64,000 bases of DNA from Denitromonas halophila (GTDB lineage Bacteria; Pseudomonadota; Gammaproteobacteria; Burkholderiales; Rhodocyclaceae), in assembly GCF_007625155.1 (NCBI RefSeq), contig NZ_VMNK01000023.1, forward strand, positions 1 through 64,000. The letters are read 5' to 3'. Shown here in pieces: positions 26,696 through 35,663 of the stretch. Within the stretch, counting starts at the first letter, position 1, and every line of letters starts with the position of its first letter. The notes beneath the pieces were generated by a model that saw only the letters and a program-made list of their open reading frames with translations, made no database searches and was not told the DNA's origin. The translations under genes were made by a program, and so were the position numbers.

Positions 26696-27771
26696 TTAGC
26701 GGCTTCGTCCTTGTCGTTGTGCTCAGTCGAGGCCGAAACAATCTGGCTCATCAGCGCCAGCGTGGTGGACATCGTCCGCTCCAATTGCGCCAGACGCGCC
26801 TCGATTCTCGCGGCGTCAAACCCGGCCGCCAGTTGGGCGAACTGCTGGGCGATTGCCGGATCGACGTTCAGCTTGTCCATGTCAAACGACGGTAGCGCCG
26901 CCGGCGCGGCAACGCTGGACAATGGTGCGAGACGCGCCGTACCGCTGCCCCGGCCACTGCGCTGCTCTTCTTTCATTTCCGCGAGGACTTCGTCCACCTC
27001 GGATTCACCGAGCGAGCGTTTCTCGAGCAGGAAACCCGCCAGCATCAGTCGATCGCATAAAGTGTTGATTCGGCGAGGCACGCCGCCCGACGCCCGAAAA
27101 ATCGATGGGAAAATCGCATTGTCAAAATGCGGGTCGTCTTTCCAGCCAACATGCTTCAGGCGGTGCTCGACATAGGCGCGAGTCTCTTCCATATCCAGCG
27201 GACCGAGGTGGTAAGACGCAATGACGCGCTGGCGAAGCTGCTGCATTTCGGGGCTCTGCATGATGTCCCGGAATTCGGGCTGGCCCACCAAAAAGCTCTG
27301 GAGCAGTGCATGCTCTTCAAGCTGGAAATTCGACAACATGCGAAGCTCTTCGACCGCGCGCGGTGTCAGGTTCTGAGCCTCATCAACAATCAGCAGCGCC
27401 CGCTTGCCGGCTGCCGTGACCGAAACAAGAAACGTCTCGATCGCAAGCAGCAGCCCGGCTTTGTCCAGCCCCTTGCTTGGCACGCCAAACGCCGCGGCGA
27501 CCAACTGCAGAATATCGTTCGCATCGATTTGCGTACTGACCAACTGGGCGGCCACCACTTTGTTCGAATCAAGCTTTTGCAGCAGGCTACGGACCAGCGT
27601 GGTCTTGCCCGCGCCAATCTCACCCGTAATGACGATAAAGCCTTCATTCTGGTGCAAGCCATATTCCAGATAGGCCATGGCGCGGCGATGGCCGCGGCTG
27701 CCGTAGAAGAAAGCCGGATCAGGATTGAGCTGAAACGGTTTCCCGCTCAGCCGGTAGAAATTCTCATACAT
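26692..27771 (-). CDS. XrtA/PEP-CTERM system-associated ATPase (TIGR03015, ExeA-like)
   Basis: A 359-residue AAA+ ATPase. It begins MYENFYRLSGKPFQLNPDP, with Walker A GEIGAGKTT at 50-58 and Walker B LLIVDEAQ at 126-133. The C-terminal 80 residues are predicted mostly helical and variable. It resembles ExeA/GspA-type ATPases that help assemble outer membrane secretion components. The role in the XrtA locus is not established; help with assembly of the export machinery is the common guess. Confidence 0.92.
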   Translation of the reverse strand: MYENFYRLSGKPFQLNPDPAFFYGSRGHRRAMAYLEYGLHQNEGFIVITGEIGAGKTTLVRSLLQKLDSNKVVAAQLVSTQIDANDILQLVAAAFGVPSKGLDKAGLLLAIETFLVSVTAAGKRALLIVDEAQNLTPRAVEELRMLSNFQLEEHALLQSFLVGQPEFRDIMQSPEMQQLRQRVIASYHLGPLDMEETRAYVEHRLKHVGWKDDPHFDNAIFPSIFRASGGVPRRINTLCDRLMLAGFLLEKRSLGESEVDEVLAEMKEEQRSGRGSGTARLAPLSSVAAPAALPSFDMDKLNVDPAIAQQFAQLAAGFDAARIEARLAQLERTMSTTLALMSQIVSASTEHNDKDEAAK

Positions 27772-27774
27772 GAC

Positions 27775-29286
27775 TTAGAACCGTACGCCCAGCGTCGCTG
27801 TCAGCGCGTTTTCGGTGAATGAGGTGCTGCCGTCGGACTTCTGGTGCCGATAGATCAGCCCCCCGGTCGATTTCGGACCGAGTTTTCGGGAAACACCCAG
27901 ATTGAGTGTTGTGCGTTTGTTGTCCTGCGTGGTCGCTTGCACGTTGTTGCGCCCCACCGACGCAGTGAGCGTTGAAAACGCCGACAATTTGTGATTCAAG
28001 GACACGATCACGCCGCTATCGCGAATCTGGTCGTTGTTGAAGAAATCATCCGTCGCCGAAACGATGAGGTTCTGAGCGACGCGGCTACGTTCAGTACGAT
28101 AGACCGAAAATGTCAGCGAATTACGCACGCCCGACAGGGTGAAATCACCCCTTAGATTACGGCTGACATACTGCGCATTGGTGATAAAGCCCAACTGTAA
28201 ACCGGAGCCCGTAATGCCCGATTGAGCCAACAGCAACCGAGCCGCCGCATCGCGCTGGACCGGGTTCGGGATCTGTGTCGCTAGGCTGTCGTAAATCAGA
28301 CGGTAGTAATAGTCATCAAGCGACTCCGACACCAACTCTTCAGCCGAAGTGTAGTCACGCACATAGCTTAATCGCCAGCTACTGCGGGAGCCGCGATGCG
28401 AAACCTTGACATCATAGCCGCGACCAAACAGACGCTTCTCCGTAAAGGCGGTGACCGAGGTCCGGGTAGTCGGGTACCAATCAAAGCCGACACCGTGCGT
28501 ACTGCCCTCTTCGGTACGGCCGGCATTGTAATTGTTTGACTCGCGGCCGACCGACGCACGGAGAATAAACTGAGGCGTAATCGTATAGCTCAGTCCCACG
28601 CGACCGTTCTGCCGGGAAGCCTCTGTATCGCTATCGCGATAGTGCGTATCGACCTTGTCGTAGGAGGCCGACCAGCCGAGGGGCCCGAAGGCCTCGCCAT
28701 CCTGCAACGCACCTGAAAAGGTATCGGTTCGCCGATTGCTCACCGTGCCACTACCGCCACTCAGCCATTGGCTCTTGTAGCCTAATCGCCCCTTGGCGGA
28801 ATTGCCGAACGCGAACTCGAGACGTGGCCCCAGGTTGAAGGAACGCACCTCGTTGTCTTCGCTGGTGTTCAAGGGGTCGTCACCTGAACGCCCGCTGAAG
28901 AGCGACTGATTCGTTCGGCTGACCGAAGCGCCCATATCGACAAACAGCAGCTGCTCGATGGCCTCGATTTCTCCCCGGCCCCGCAAGGCCAGGAAGGTCG
29001 AGTTGCGATCATCAGAGTTGGCGTAGAGCACGTTGCGCAATGACGCGTCCAGGTTGCCGTTGATCCGGCCCGAGGCCCGCCGTACGTTGATGGCCGGCGA
29101 CACCTCCACCAGGAAATCGCTCTTCCCGTCGGCCGACGTATCAACGTTGTCCGTAAAGGTCATCCGCGTGTTTACGCTCGGCGTAATTAGCACCGTCGAT
29201 TGCGCCCATGCACTCCCCGCCAGCGTGCACAACAGCGCAACAAGGCTTCGCTTCACCACGCGACGAGTATCAGGCTGCTTTATCAT
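27775..29286 (-). CDS. TIGR03016-family XrtA-associated outer membrane beta-barrel protein
   Basis: A 503-residue exported protein. It has a signal peptide (KRSLVALLCTLAGSAWAQS, cleavage after AWA) and many alternating amphipathic strands ending in a C-terminal aromatic (ATLGVRF), the usual Omp signal. Proteins of this family accompany the XrtA locus and are expected to be outer membrane barrels that may take part in export. The start at 29286 overlaps the end of the tyrosine kinase gene by 17 bases. ATGs at 29304 and 29316 also exist but overlap more. Confidence 0.9.
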   Translation of the reverse strand: MIKQPDTRRVVKRSLVALLCTLAGSAWAQSTVLITPSVNTRMTFTDNVDTSADGKSDFLVEVSPAINVRRASGRINGNLDASLRNVLYANSDDRNSTFLALRGRGEIEAIEQLLFVDMGASVSRTNQSLFSGRSGDDPLNTSEDNEVRSFNLGPRLEFAFGNSAKGRLGYKSQWLSGGSGTVSNRRTDTFSGALQDGEAFGPLGWSASYDKVDTHYRDSDTEASRQNGRVGLSYTITPQFILRASVGRESNNYNAGRTEEGSTHGVGFDWYPTTRTSVTAFTEKRLFGRGYDVKVSHRGSRSSWRLSYVRDYTSAEELVSESLDDYYYRLIYDSLATQIPNPVQRDAAARLLLAQSGITGSGLQLGFITNAQYVSRNLRGDFTLSGVRNSLTFSVYRTERSRVAQNLIVSATDDFFNNDQIRDSGVIVSLNHKLSAFSTLTASVGRNNVQATTQDNKRTTLNLGVSRKLGPKSTGGLIYRHQKSDGSTSFTENALTATLGVRF

Positions 29287-30223
29287 CTTCCGGCTCTTGC
29301 CCATATCCGTAGCCATATCCGTAATAGCCCCCCGGCCCTTGGACGGTCGATTTATTCAACAGCATCATTTTGATCGGACACGCCTCGATCGTTGCCAGCG
29401 CCTGCTTCAGCGCTGCGTGCGTCGTACGCTCGGCCTCAACCACCACCACGATCTGCCCCATGTGCGTTGCCAGGACGCGCGACTCAGTGGTCACCAGCAA
29501 GGGCGGCGAATCAAAAATAATAATCCGATCGGAATAGCGACTGGCCATCTCATCCAGCAAGCGGTTCATCCCTTCACTGGCAAGCAGTTCAGTCGCCCGC
29601 TGCGTGGCCGTACCCGCCGGCAGAATACGAAGCTTTTCGATATTGGTTCGCAGAATAACGTCCGGCAGATCGAGCGTCCCGTCGACCAGCACATCCATCA
29701 AGCCACGCTCCTGCGGCAGGCCCATCTGTTTGAGAATCGAGGGTTTGGAGACATCAGCATCGACCAGCAACACCGAGTGATCGAGTTCCATCGCCATGCT
29801 CATGGCCAGATTCAAGGCTGTAAAGCTCTTGCCCTCACCCGGCAATGCACTGGTGACCATGATCAGGTTCCCCTTCGCGACGCGACTCGTCCCTCTCATT
29901 GAGGACGCGTTCCGCAGCAAGGGACGCTTGATCACACGATACTCTTCCGAGATCGAAGTGCGCTGTTGATCTGGCGTCACAAATCCCATATGGGCAAGCC
30001 GGTCAAGATCAATATTCACCTCTCGACTGACCGGCTCCGCCTCTGGCGCATGGATTTCCACCCGCGAACGCTCTTGAAGCGGGACGGCCTCAACGACCGG
30101 CTTAACCGGCTCAACCGGCTCAACCGGCTCAACCGGCACAGATGCTGGCGTAATAACCGGGGCGTCTTGCCCCGCCTGCTTCAACTGCCCAAGCCGTTCA
30201 ACAGCTTTTTCAATAAGACTCAT
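29270..30223 (-). CDS. XrtA-associated tyrosine autokinase (TIGR03018)
   Basis: A 317-residue BY-kinase cytoplasmic domain. Walker A is SALPGEGKSFTALNLA, Walker A' is VLLVDADVSKPSI, Walker B is IIIFDSPPLL, and a tyrosine-rich C-terminus GGYYGYGYGYG is the autophosphorylation cluster. Near residue 30 a short proline-rich repeat (PVEPVEPVEPVKPV) is encoded by a 9-base tandem repeat, with coding unit 30100-30136. It phosphorylates itself in partnership with the chain-length protein upstream and controls polymerisation and export. Confidence 0.93.
   Translation of the reverse strand: MSLIEKAVERLGQLKQAGQDAPVITPASVPVEPVEPVEPVKPVVEAVPLQERSRVEIHAPEAEPVSREVNIDLDRLAHMGFVTPDQQRTSISEEYRVIKRPLLRNASSMRGTSRVAKGNLIMVTSALPGEGKSFTALNLAMSMAMELDHSVLLVDADVSKPSILKQMGLPQERGLMDVLVDGTLDLPDVILRTNIEKLRILPAGTATQRATELLASEGMNRLLDEMASRYSDRIIIFDSPPLLVTTESRVLATHMGQIVVVVEAERTTHAALKQALATIEACPIKMMLLNKSTVQGPGGYYGYGYGYGQEPEDDKAA
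30100..30136 (+). repeat. Tandem 9-base repeat inside the tyrosine kinase gene
   Basis: The plus strand reads four consecutive copies of a 9-base unit close to AACCGGCTC, which on the coding strand gives the Pro-Val-Glu repeats of the kinase. Copy number may vary between strains by slippage without shifting the frame. Confidence 0.7.
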
Positions 30224-30233
30224 GTCACGACCT

Positions 30234-31775
30234 TCACGAAAGTTTCAGCATGGCGATGGCCACTGTCAGCACGCCAAATGCGCCAACATAACCTCCAACA
30301 CCGCCAAAGAAGGCCAGATTGAGACGCTGCCGCCGGCGCTTACGCACCGGATCAGCGGTCGCACTGACCGTGCCGAGCAAGGGCAAGCCTGAGATTTCGC
30401 GCAAATCCCGCCCATCCAGGAATGTCGGTCGCATCTGGCTGAGAATGAACGTAAATGCCAGACCAAACAACAAGGCCGCGCCCCCGCCCAGCGGCATCAG
30501 CAGGATGCGATTGGGCGCTGACGGCTTGAGCGGTACGCTCGGTGGATCGATCAGGCGGAACTCGGCCATGCCCGACGACGACTCCATCTCCACTGACATG
30601 TTGGCCGATTCACGGCGACTGACCAAAGTTTCGTAGTTTTTCTTGTTGATCTCGTAATCGCGGTTCAACTGGGCCAACTCCGCCTCAACCTGCGGCAGCA
30701 GCTTGGCTGACTCCTGCAAGCGAACCTGGCGGCCTTCAAATTCGGCCACCCGCGCTCTGAGCGACGCGACATTGGCGGCAGCGTCGGCCAGCGCGAGCTT
30801 CATTTGCTGATAGACCGGATTGGAGTTCACGTCGCCATAGCCACCGCCTTCGTTGCGGCGAGCAGCCACTTCGACCTTTTTCTGCTCTTTCAGTTGCTCG
30901 ATGATACGACGAGTCCCAATCACGTCCGGATGCGCTTCGGTGTAACGCTGAAGCAAACCATCCAGATTTTTTTCCAACGCATCAACACGACCGTCAATCT
31001 CGGGGATAGACACCTTGCGCTCGACGGTATTCTCCGGCAAAAGCACGGGCTCTTCACCGGTGAGCTGACGCTGCAGCGCGTCTCGAGAATTTTCCGCTTC
31101 GCGCAAAGCGAGGCGCGCCGCCGCCAGTTGAGCAGCAACCTCCCCAACCTGGGTGAGGTAATCCTTGCCGCCCCCCATCAAGTGCATGTTTTTGATTCTG
31201 AAGTCCTTGAGCCGGTTTTCCGCCTCATCCAACCGCTGCTCATAAGTCTTGATCTGCTCCTCGATGAATCGACGAGCAGAATCCGTATCCTTGCGCTTAT
31301 CGCCGAGGCCGGACTCCACAAAAATAGACACCAGAGACTGCACGACACGCTTGGCGCGATCAGGCTGCGTGTCCTCATACGAGAGGGTGAAGAGATTGTC
31401 CCGCCCCGTACCCTTGATCTGCAGCGTTTTGTTCAACTCAACAATCAATTCTTCGCGCTGCTTGTTGGTCTTGACCGTCAGGTCAAGATCGGCCATGCGA
31501 ATCAGCTTCTCGATGTTCGGGCGGCTGATCAACGTCCGCGAAAGAATGGTGATCTGTTGATCCACGTTCGGCTGAACCGCCAAACCTGACATCAGTGGCT
31601 TCAACACCGACTGCGTATCAACAAAAATCCGCGCCGATGATTCATAACGGTCGGGCAGCATATAGATGGCACCCGCAGCAATGGCGCCGACCAGCCAGGC
31701 CGCAGCCAAGCCCCACCAGCGATATAGCCACATGCCGCGCAGGTACGCGACGAGTTGTCGGAGGACGTCTTCCAT
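30234..31775 (-). CDS. XrtA system polysaccharide chain-length determinant (Wzz/EpsF-like, TIGR03007)
   Basis: A 513-residue inner membrane protein. One membrane helix is near residue 20, followed by a long coiled-coil periplasmic region with heptad-like stretches, and a second helix near the C-terminus (LMPLGGGAALLFGLAF); the C-terminal end is cytoplasmic. It is a polysaccharide co-polymerase that sets chain length and pairs with the separate autokinase encoded 10 bases downstream. The ATG at 31775 begins MEDVLRQLVAYLRG; the earlier in-frame start adds 12 residues without support. Confidence 0.92.
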   Translation of the reverse strand: MEDVLRQLVAYLRGMWLYRWWGLAAAWLVGAIAAGAIYMLPDRYESSARIFVDTQSVLKPLMSGLAVQPNVDQQITILSRTLISRPNIEKLIRMADLDLTVKTNKQREELIVELNKTLQIKGTGRDNLFTLSYEDTQPDRAKRVVQSLVSIFVESGLGDKRKDTDSARRFIEEQIKTYEQRLDEAENRLKDFRIKNMHLMGGGKDYLTQVGEVAAQLAAARLALREAENSRDALQRQLTGEEPVLLPENTVERKVSIPEIDGRVDALEKNLDGLLQRYTEAHPDVIGTRRIIEQLKEQKKVEVAARRNEGGGYGDVNSNPVYQQMKLALADAAANVASLRARVAEFEGRQVRLQESAKLLPQVEAELAQLNRDYEINKKNYETLVSRRESANMSVEMESSSGMAEFRLIDPPSVPLKPSAPNRILLMPLGGGAALLFGLAFTFILSQMRPTFLDGRDLREISGLPLLGTVSATADPVRKRRRQRLNLAFFGGVGGYVGAFGVLTVAIAMLKLS

Positions 31776-31840
31776 AGATTCAATTCTGCTTCTGTGTACG
31801 CCGGCCGCCATCGCGGCGGCCGGTCAGTTCGGAACGGAGA

Positions 31841-32461
31841 TCAGAACCAGCTTTGCGGAATGATCAGAACATCGCCGGGACGCATCTCAACGTTAGCCGA
31901 CACATCGCCGCGCTTGAGCAAATCCGACAAGCGAACGCTGTACTGCTTGTTTCCCTCGCCAGTGCGCAGGATCGACGCTTTGTTGCCATCAGCAAACTCG
32001 GTCATGCCACCCACTGCAATCATCACATCGAGCGCAGTCATCTTTTGGCGATACGGCAGGATCATCGGCTTGGCCGCTTCGCCAACCACGCGAATCTGCT
32101 CGCTATACGGGCCAACAAAACTGGTCACGATCACCGTAACGACCGGCTCGCGAATGTACTTTTCCAGCGCCTTCTCGATGTCACGCCCAAGCGTGCTGGC
32201 ATCCTTTCCCATCGCCTGCAGGTCTTCAACCAGCGGCGTGGTGATCTTTCCGTCCGGACGTACCGGCACAGACATCGACAACTCCGGATTGCGCCACACA
32301 ACGATATTGACCGTATCACCCGGTCCGATCACATAGCTGTACTCCGAATCAGCGGCCACAGCGGGCGCTGGCGGAAAACTGTTGCTGGCGCACCCCGACA
32401 GCATTACGAGCGAAGCGAGAGCAACGCTGAAGAGCCCCAGCATGGTTCGCATGAGCTTCAT
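31841..32461 (-). CDS. XrtA-associated polysaccharide export lipoprotein (EpsE/Wza-like, TIGR03027)
   Basis: A 206-residue lipoprotein. A signal peptide ends in the lipobox LSGC near residue 27, followed by the Poly_export domain (YVIGPGDTVNIVVWRNPEL) and SLBB-like repeats. It forms the outer membrane export channel. GGAGGGG six bases before the ATG at 32461 fixes the start against the 15-codon longer frame. It is the first gene of the minus-strand XrtA operon, so its promoter must lie in 32462-32707. Confidence 0.93.
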   Translation of the reverse strand: MKLMRTMLGLFSVALASLVMLSGCASNSFPPAPAVAADSEYSYVIGPGDTVNIVVWRNPELSMSVPVRPDGKITTPLVEDLQAMGKDASTLGRDIEKALEKYIREPVVTVIVTSFVGPYSEQIRVVGEAAKPMILPYRQKMTALDVMIAVGGMTEFADGNKASILRTGEGNKQYSVRLSDLLKRGDVSANVEMRPGDVLIIPQSWF

Positions 32462-32707
32462 TTCCAACCCCTCCAATGTCATTGTGTCGGCAGTGGCTTC
32501 CGACATTCCATCGGAATCCTAGCGACGCCGGGCACGGTCCAAAAGGAACAATTACACAAACGCTTACAGCCTTCCCCCGCGAGAATGACTAAAGTACGAT
32601 GCAATACACGCCGCGCAGCTCAGTCCATTGGCATTATTTGGCTGAGCGCACCGCGACCTGGCATGACACATTCCGCTGCAACTGATCGGTCATCAGAGGG
32701 TCACCAA
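32462..32707. promoter_or_regulatory. Divergent intergenic region between the EPS locus and the acyltransferase gene
   Basis: These 246 bases separate two divergent units and must contain the EPS operon promoter. In related systems RpoN/PrsR control XrtA genes, so I looked for a -24/-12 box on both strands. The best candidates were imperfect and were not called. A low-complexity TTTGTGTAATTGTTCC stretch (minus strand) is the most AT-rich part. Confidence 0.4.
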
Positions 32708-33517
32708 GTGAGTACATTCGAAGCAAGTCAATCCAACAACCCGAGGTTGCAAGCAGCTTATCACGCTATTCCACGAAGAAACGTGACAAACGATTCGGGC
32801 GCGCTCCACTCGCTTGGCATCCCTCCCGCAGATGATCGGGACAGCCGTGAATTCGTACTTTCGCGCAGCGATTTTCAGATTCGCCTGGGCAATGGCGCCG
32901 ACGGCCAGCGAAGCAATGTCAGCATGCTGATTCAACGGATGTATGCATGGCGCGGCCTGCTCACGCACGCCCCATCGCGCATTGACGACCAGCCCAACCA
33001 GCTGACGCTGATTGCCTCACGCGGAACCACCATGTTCGGCACCCTGACCCTGAAGCTGGATTCAGACGAAGGCCTGCTGGCGGATGAGTTGTACTCGAAA
33101 GAAATCAGCGCCGCACGAAAGGCCGGCGCCAAAGTATGCGAACTGACTCGACTCGCCATCGACCCGGCCTTCAACTCAAAAGAAGTCCTCGCCTCGATCT
33201 TTCACCTGGCCTACATCTTCGGCCGGCTGATCCATAACAAAACTGACCTGTTCATTGAGGTCAATCCTCGCCATGTGGCCTTCTACCGGCGCATGCTCGG
33301 TTTCCGGATCGCGGGAGAAGAACGCATCTGCCCCCGGGTAAATGCGCCGGCAGTACTCCTGCACCTCCCTCTAAGCTACGTCGACGAACAGGTCGATCGC
33401 CAAGCGGGGCGCCCAGATTCTGGCGCTCGAAGCCTTTACTCCTACTTCTTCAATGACAACGAACAGCGCGGCCTGCTCAAGCGCCTGCAGGCCGACCCTT
33501 CGCTGATTGCCCTGTAA
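32708..33517 (+). CDS. XrtA-associated N-acyltransferase with FeeM/LuxI-type domain
   Basis: A 269-residue GNAT-like protein. The core LTRLAIDPAFNSKEVLASIF followed by VNPRHVAFYRRMLGF and PRVNAPAVLLHLPL is the FeeM catalytic signature, also seen in the PEP-CTERM/exosortase-associated acyltransferase family related to LuxI enzymes. FeeM enzymes use acyl-ACP to make N-acyl amino acids; the product here is unknown. It could modify the polysaccharide or produce a diffusible lipid signal. A GTG at 32708 with GAGGG eight bases upstream was chosen; an in-frame ATG at 32663 is a possible alternative. It is divergent from the EPS export lipoprotein gene. Confidence 0.72.
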   Translation: MSTFEASQSNNPRLQAAYHAIPRRNVTNDSGALHSLGIPPADDRDSREFVLSRSDFQIRLGNGADGQRSNVSMLIQRMYAWRGLLTHAPSRIDDQPNQLTLIASRGTTMFGTLTLKLDSDEGLLADELYSKEISAARKAGAKVCELTRLAIDPAFNSKEVLASIFHLAYIFGRLIHNKTDLFIEVNPRHVAFYRRMLGFRIAGEERICPRVNAPAVLLHLPLSYVDEQVDRQAGRPDSGARSLYSYFFNDNEQRGLLKRLQADPSLIAL

Positions 33518-33560
33518 GGGCGCGATCACTCAGGAACAAAACCCGAGCGCACCGCCCCGC

Positions 33561-34859
33561 TCAGAACGCGCGCCGCACCTCAACATAGGCGCGATCACTG
33601 CGGTCGAACCGACCGAACACCCCTTGCTCCGAACCACCAAACACGTCGAGACCGGCCGTGCCGCGCCAATTGGCGTCCATCTGCCACACGACTTTTGGCC
33701 GCAACATGTAACCGCCGCCGTTCAAGCTCGACACCAACAACATCTCCACCTCCAGATCGTCACCAAACTGGCGATTCACCAGCAGCGTCGCGCCCTCCTC
33801 GCTCTTGTCCCACACCAGGCCCTCGCGATGATTCAAATAGCGCCGCGCGTAGTACTGGGTGTTCACACGCCACCGCTGCCCGACGGGTACATCCACACCG
33901 ACCACGTAGTCCAGCGTATCTGATGCCACCAATCCATTCGGTGCCGCGAGATCGGTCGTATTGAACTGTCGCCCCCCGGTATGAACGGCCTCGCCCTTGA
34001 GCACAAAATCTCCCATATCCTTGGAGAACGTCGCTCCAAACTGGTTGATTCGGTCATGACGGGCCTCGAACGTCAAAGGCGCGAGCGATGTGCGATAAAA
34101 GGTCGGCGCGGTATCGGTGCTTCGATAGAAAAACCCGGAGACATCCCACCCATTGAGCAACGCCGACAACCGCGCACCCCAATTCATGTTGCCCAGTCGT
34201 TGATCGGGACGATCCTCACCCTCAAACTGCGCACCATCGGCAGCAAAAGGATAGAAATCGCCCCCCGGCTTTCCGATGTTGTCGACCGTGGCAACCGGTA
34301 TCCAAAGCAGCTCACCATGCCATCCGTCGCCAAAATACTCCGCACGTGCGGCCCACTGCGGAATCCGCATCTGGTCAAACTCGGGGAGAAAGAACTCGCG
34401 GGTATCTCTCGCAGACACCACGTCAGCAAAGAACAGACCGACCATCTCACCCCAGACGACATGTTGCCGCCCCAGGCGGTAGTCCCACTTGCCCGCGGAG
34501 ATATCGAGATACGCTTCGCGAATCGTCGCTTCACTGCGCTGATCACGGCGAACCGCAGAGGGATAGACATCCGACTCGATATCCGGCGCGGCATCCGCGT
34601 CAAATCGCCCCGAGAGCTTCCACTTCACCGTCTCGCTCAGCCGCCCACTGCTCTCGAGATTCAAGCGTGCGCGCAGCTTGGACCAGTGCGACGGCGAGTT
34701 ATACGCTCGCGCAGCGGAAAACTCGGCAAACCCATGCAAACCACCACCGCTGTCAGCGGGCCTGGCCACATCGAGCAAATCATCCAGATCGCCAGCGGCC
34801 AGCGCACAGCCCGTGACCGCTGCCAGGCCGAGGCCGACACCCAAACGCCATCGATTCAT
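33561..34859 (-). CDS. DUF1302-family outer membrane protein
   Basis: A 432-residue secreted protein with a signal sequence (RLGVGLGLAAVTGCALAAG) and many beta-strand-like segments ending in the C-terminal aromatic Omp signal (AYVEVRRAF). It matches the DUF1302/alginate-export-like barrel proteins that accompany LolA-like and ABC genes. AGGGAGA five bases before the ATG at 34859 sets the start. It follows the ABC ATPase gene by 10 bases and is probably co-transcribed. Confidence 0.82.
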   Translation of the reverse strand: MNRWRLGVGLGLAAVTGCALAAGDLDDLLDVARPADSGGGLHGFAEFSAARAYNSPSHWSKLRARLNLESSGRLSETVKWKLSGRFDADAAPDIESDVYPSAVRRDQRSEATIREAYLDISAGKWDYRLGRQHVVWGEMVGLFFADVVSARDTREFFLPEFDQMRIPQWAARAEYFGDGWHGELLWIPVATVDNIGKPGGDFYPFAADGAQFEGEDRPDQRLGNMNWGARLSALLNGWDVSGFFYRSTDTAPTFYRTSLAPLTFEARHDRINQFGATFSKDMGDFVLKGEAVHTGGRQFNTTDLAAPNGLVASDTLDYVVGVDVPVGQRWRVNTQYYARRYLNHREGLVWDKSEEGATLLVNRQFGDDLEVEMLLVSSLNGGGYMLRPKVVWQMDANWRGTAGLDVFGGSEQGVFGRFDRSDRAYVEVRRAF

Positions 34860-34869
34860 CAATTTCTCC

Positions 34870-35619
34870 CTAAATTTCCGGATCTTCTTCGTCTTGCGCC
34901 CGACGATCCTGGACAAACATCCACCCATCGGACTGTCGCATCCCCAGCGCCTTGATTTCACCATCCTCAATGCGCACCAAACGGTCAGCCATATTCATCA
35001 CGCGCCGATCATGAGTCGAAAACACAAACGTGGTTCCCGACTCCCGATTGATCTGCTTCATCAACTTCAGAATGCTCTCACCGGTTTTACGATCCAGGTT
35101 CGCAGTCGGTTCATCCGCCAGCACGATCTTGGAGTGCGTGGCCAGCGCCCGCGCAATCGCCACCCGCTGGCGCTGACCACCCGACAGTTGATTCGGCCGG
35201 TGCGAGGCATACTTGCGCAAGCCCACCATGGACAGGTAGTGCTTGACCCGTTCCTGACGCTCCGCCTTGGAGAGTTCAGGAAACTGCAGCAGCGGGTACT
35301 CGACGTTCTCTTCCGCCGACAGCACGGGCATCAAATTGAAGGTCTGGAAGATGAAACCGATCGTTCGCGCACGCAAATCCGCCAGATCATCGGGGCTCTG
35401 TCCGGACACATCCTGCCCGTTGATCAGTACACGACCACTCGAAGGGGTGTCGATACAACCGATAATATTCAGTACTGTCGACTTCCCACTTCCAGACGGC
35501 CCGGCAATGGCCAGAAAAACGCCTGGCTCAATGGACAAAGTCACGTCGCGCAGCGCCGTCACGGTTTGATCGCCCAAGCGATAACGCTTGGAGACATTTT
35601 CGACCTGAACTATCGCCAT
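34870..35619 (-). CDS. ABC transporter ATP-binding protein (LolD/MacB type)
   Basis: A 249-residue ATPase. Walker A is GPSGSGKST near 39, signature is LSGGQRQRVAIARAL, Walker B is VLADEPTANLD, and the H-loop is FVFSTHD. The sequence is closest to the LolD/MacB/FtsE-type group, which works with FtsX-like permeases on lipoproteins or peptides at the inner membrane. No permease gene is present on either side, which is unusual. It lies divergently to the LolA-like gene and upstream of the DUF1302 gene. The start at 35619 (MAIVQVEN) is preferred to 35661. Confidence 0.85.
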   Translation of the reverse strand: MAIVQVENVSKRYRLGDQTVTALRDVTLSIEPGVFLAIAGPSGSGKSTVLNIIGCIDTPSSGRVLINGQDVSGQSPDDLADLRARTIGFIFQTFNLMPVLSAEENVEYPLLQFPELSKAERQERVKHYLSMVGLRKYASHRPNQLSGGQRQRVAIARALATHSKIVLADEPTANLDRKTGESILKLMKQINRESGTTFVFSTHDRRVMNMADRLVRIEDGEIKALGMRQSDGWMFVQDRRAQDEEDPEI

Positions 35620-35663
35620 TTCGTTGCCGTAATAGAAGTGACACTGCCACAAGGATAGCACTC

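Noticed and set aside
31853-32707. Upstream extension of the FeeM-like gene
   Set aside because: It runs antisense through the export lipoprotein gene and its signal sequence; conserved acyltransferase sequence and a ribosome binding site begin only near 32708.
32462-32707. Sigma54 (-24/-12) promoter for the EPS operon
   Set aside because: The best GG/GC pairs had poor flanking matches or wrong spacing, so no promoter was called.
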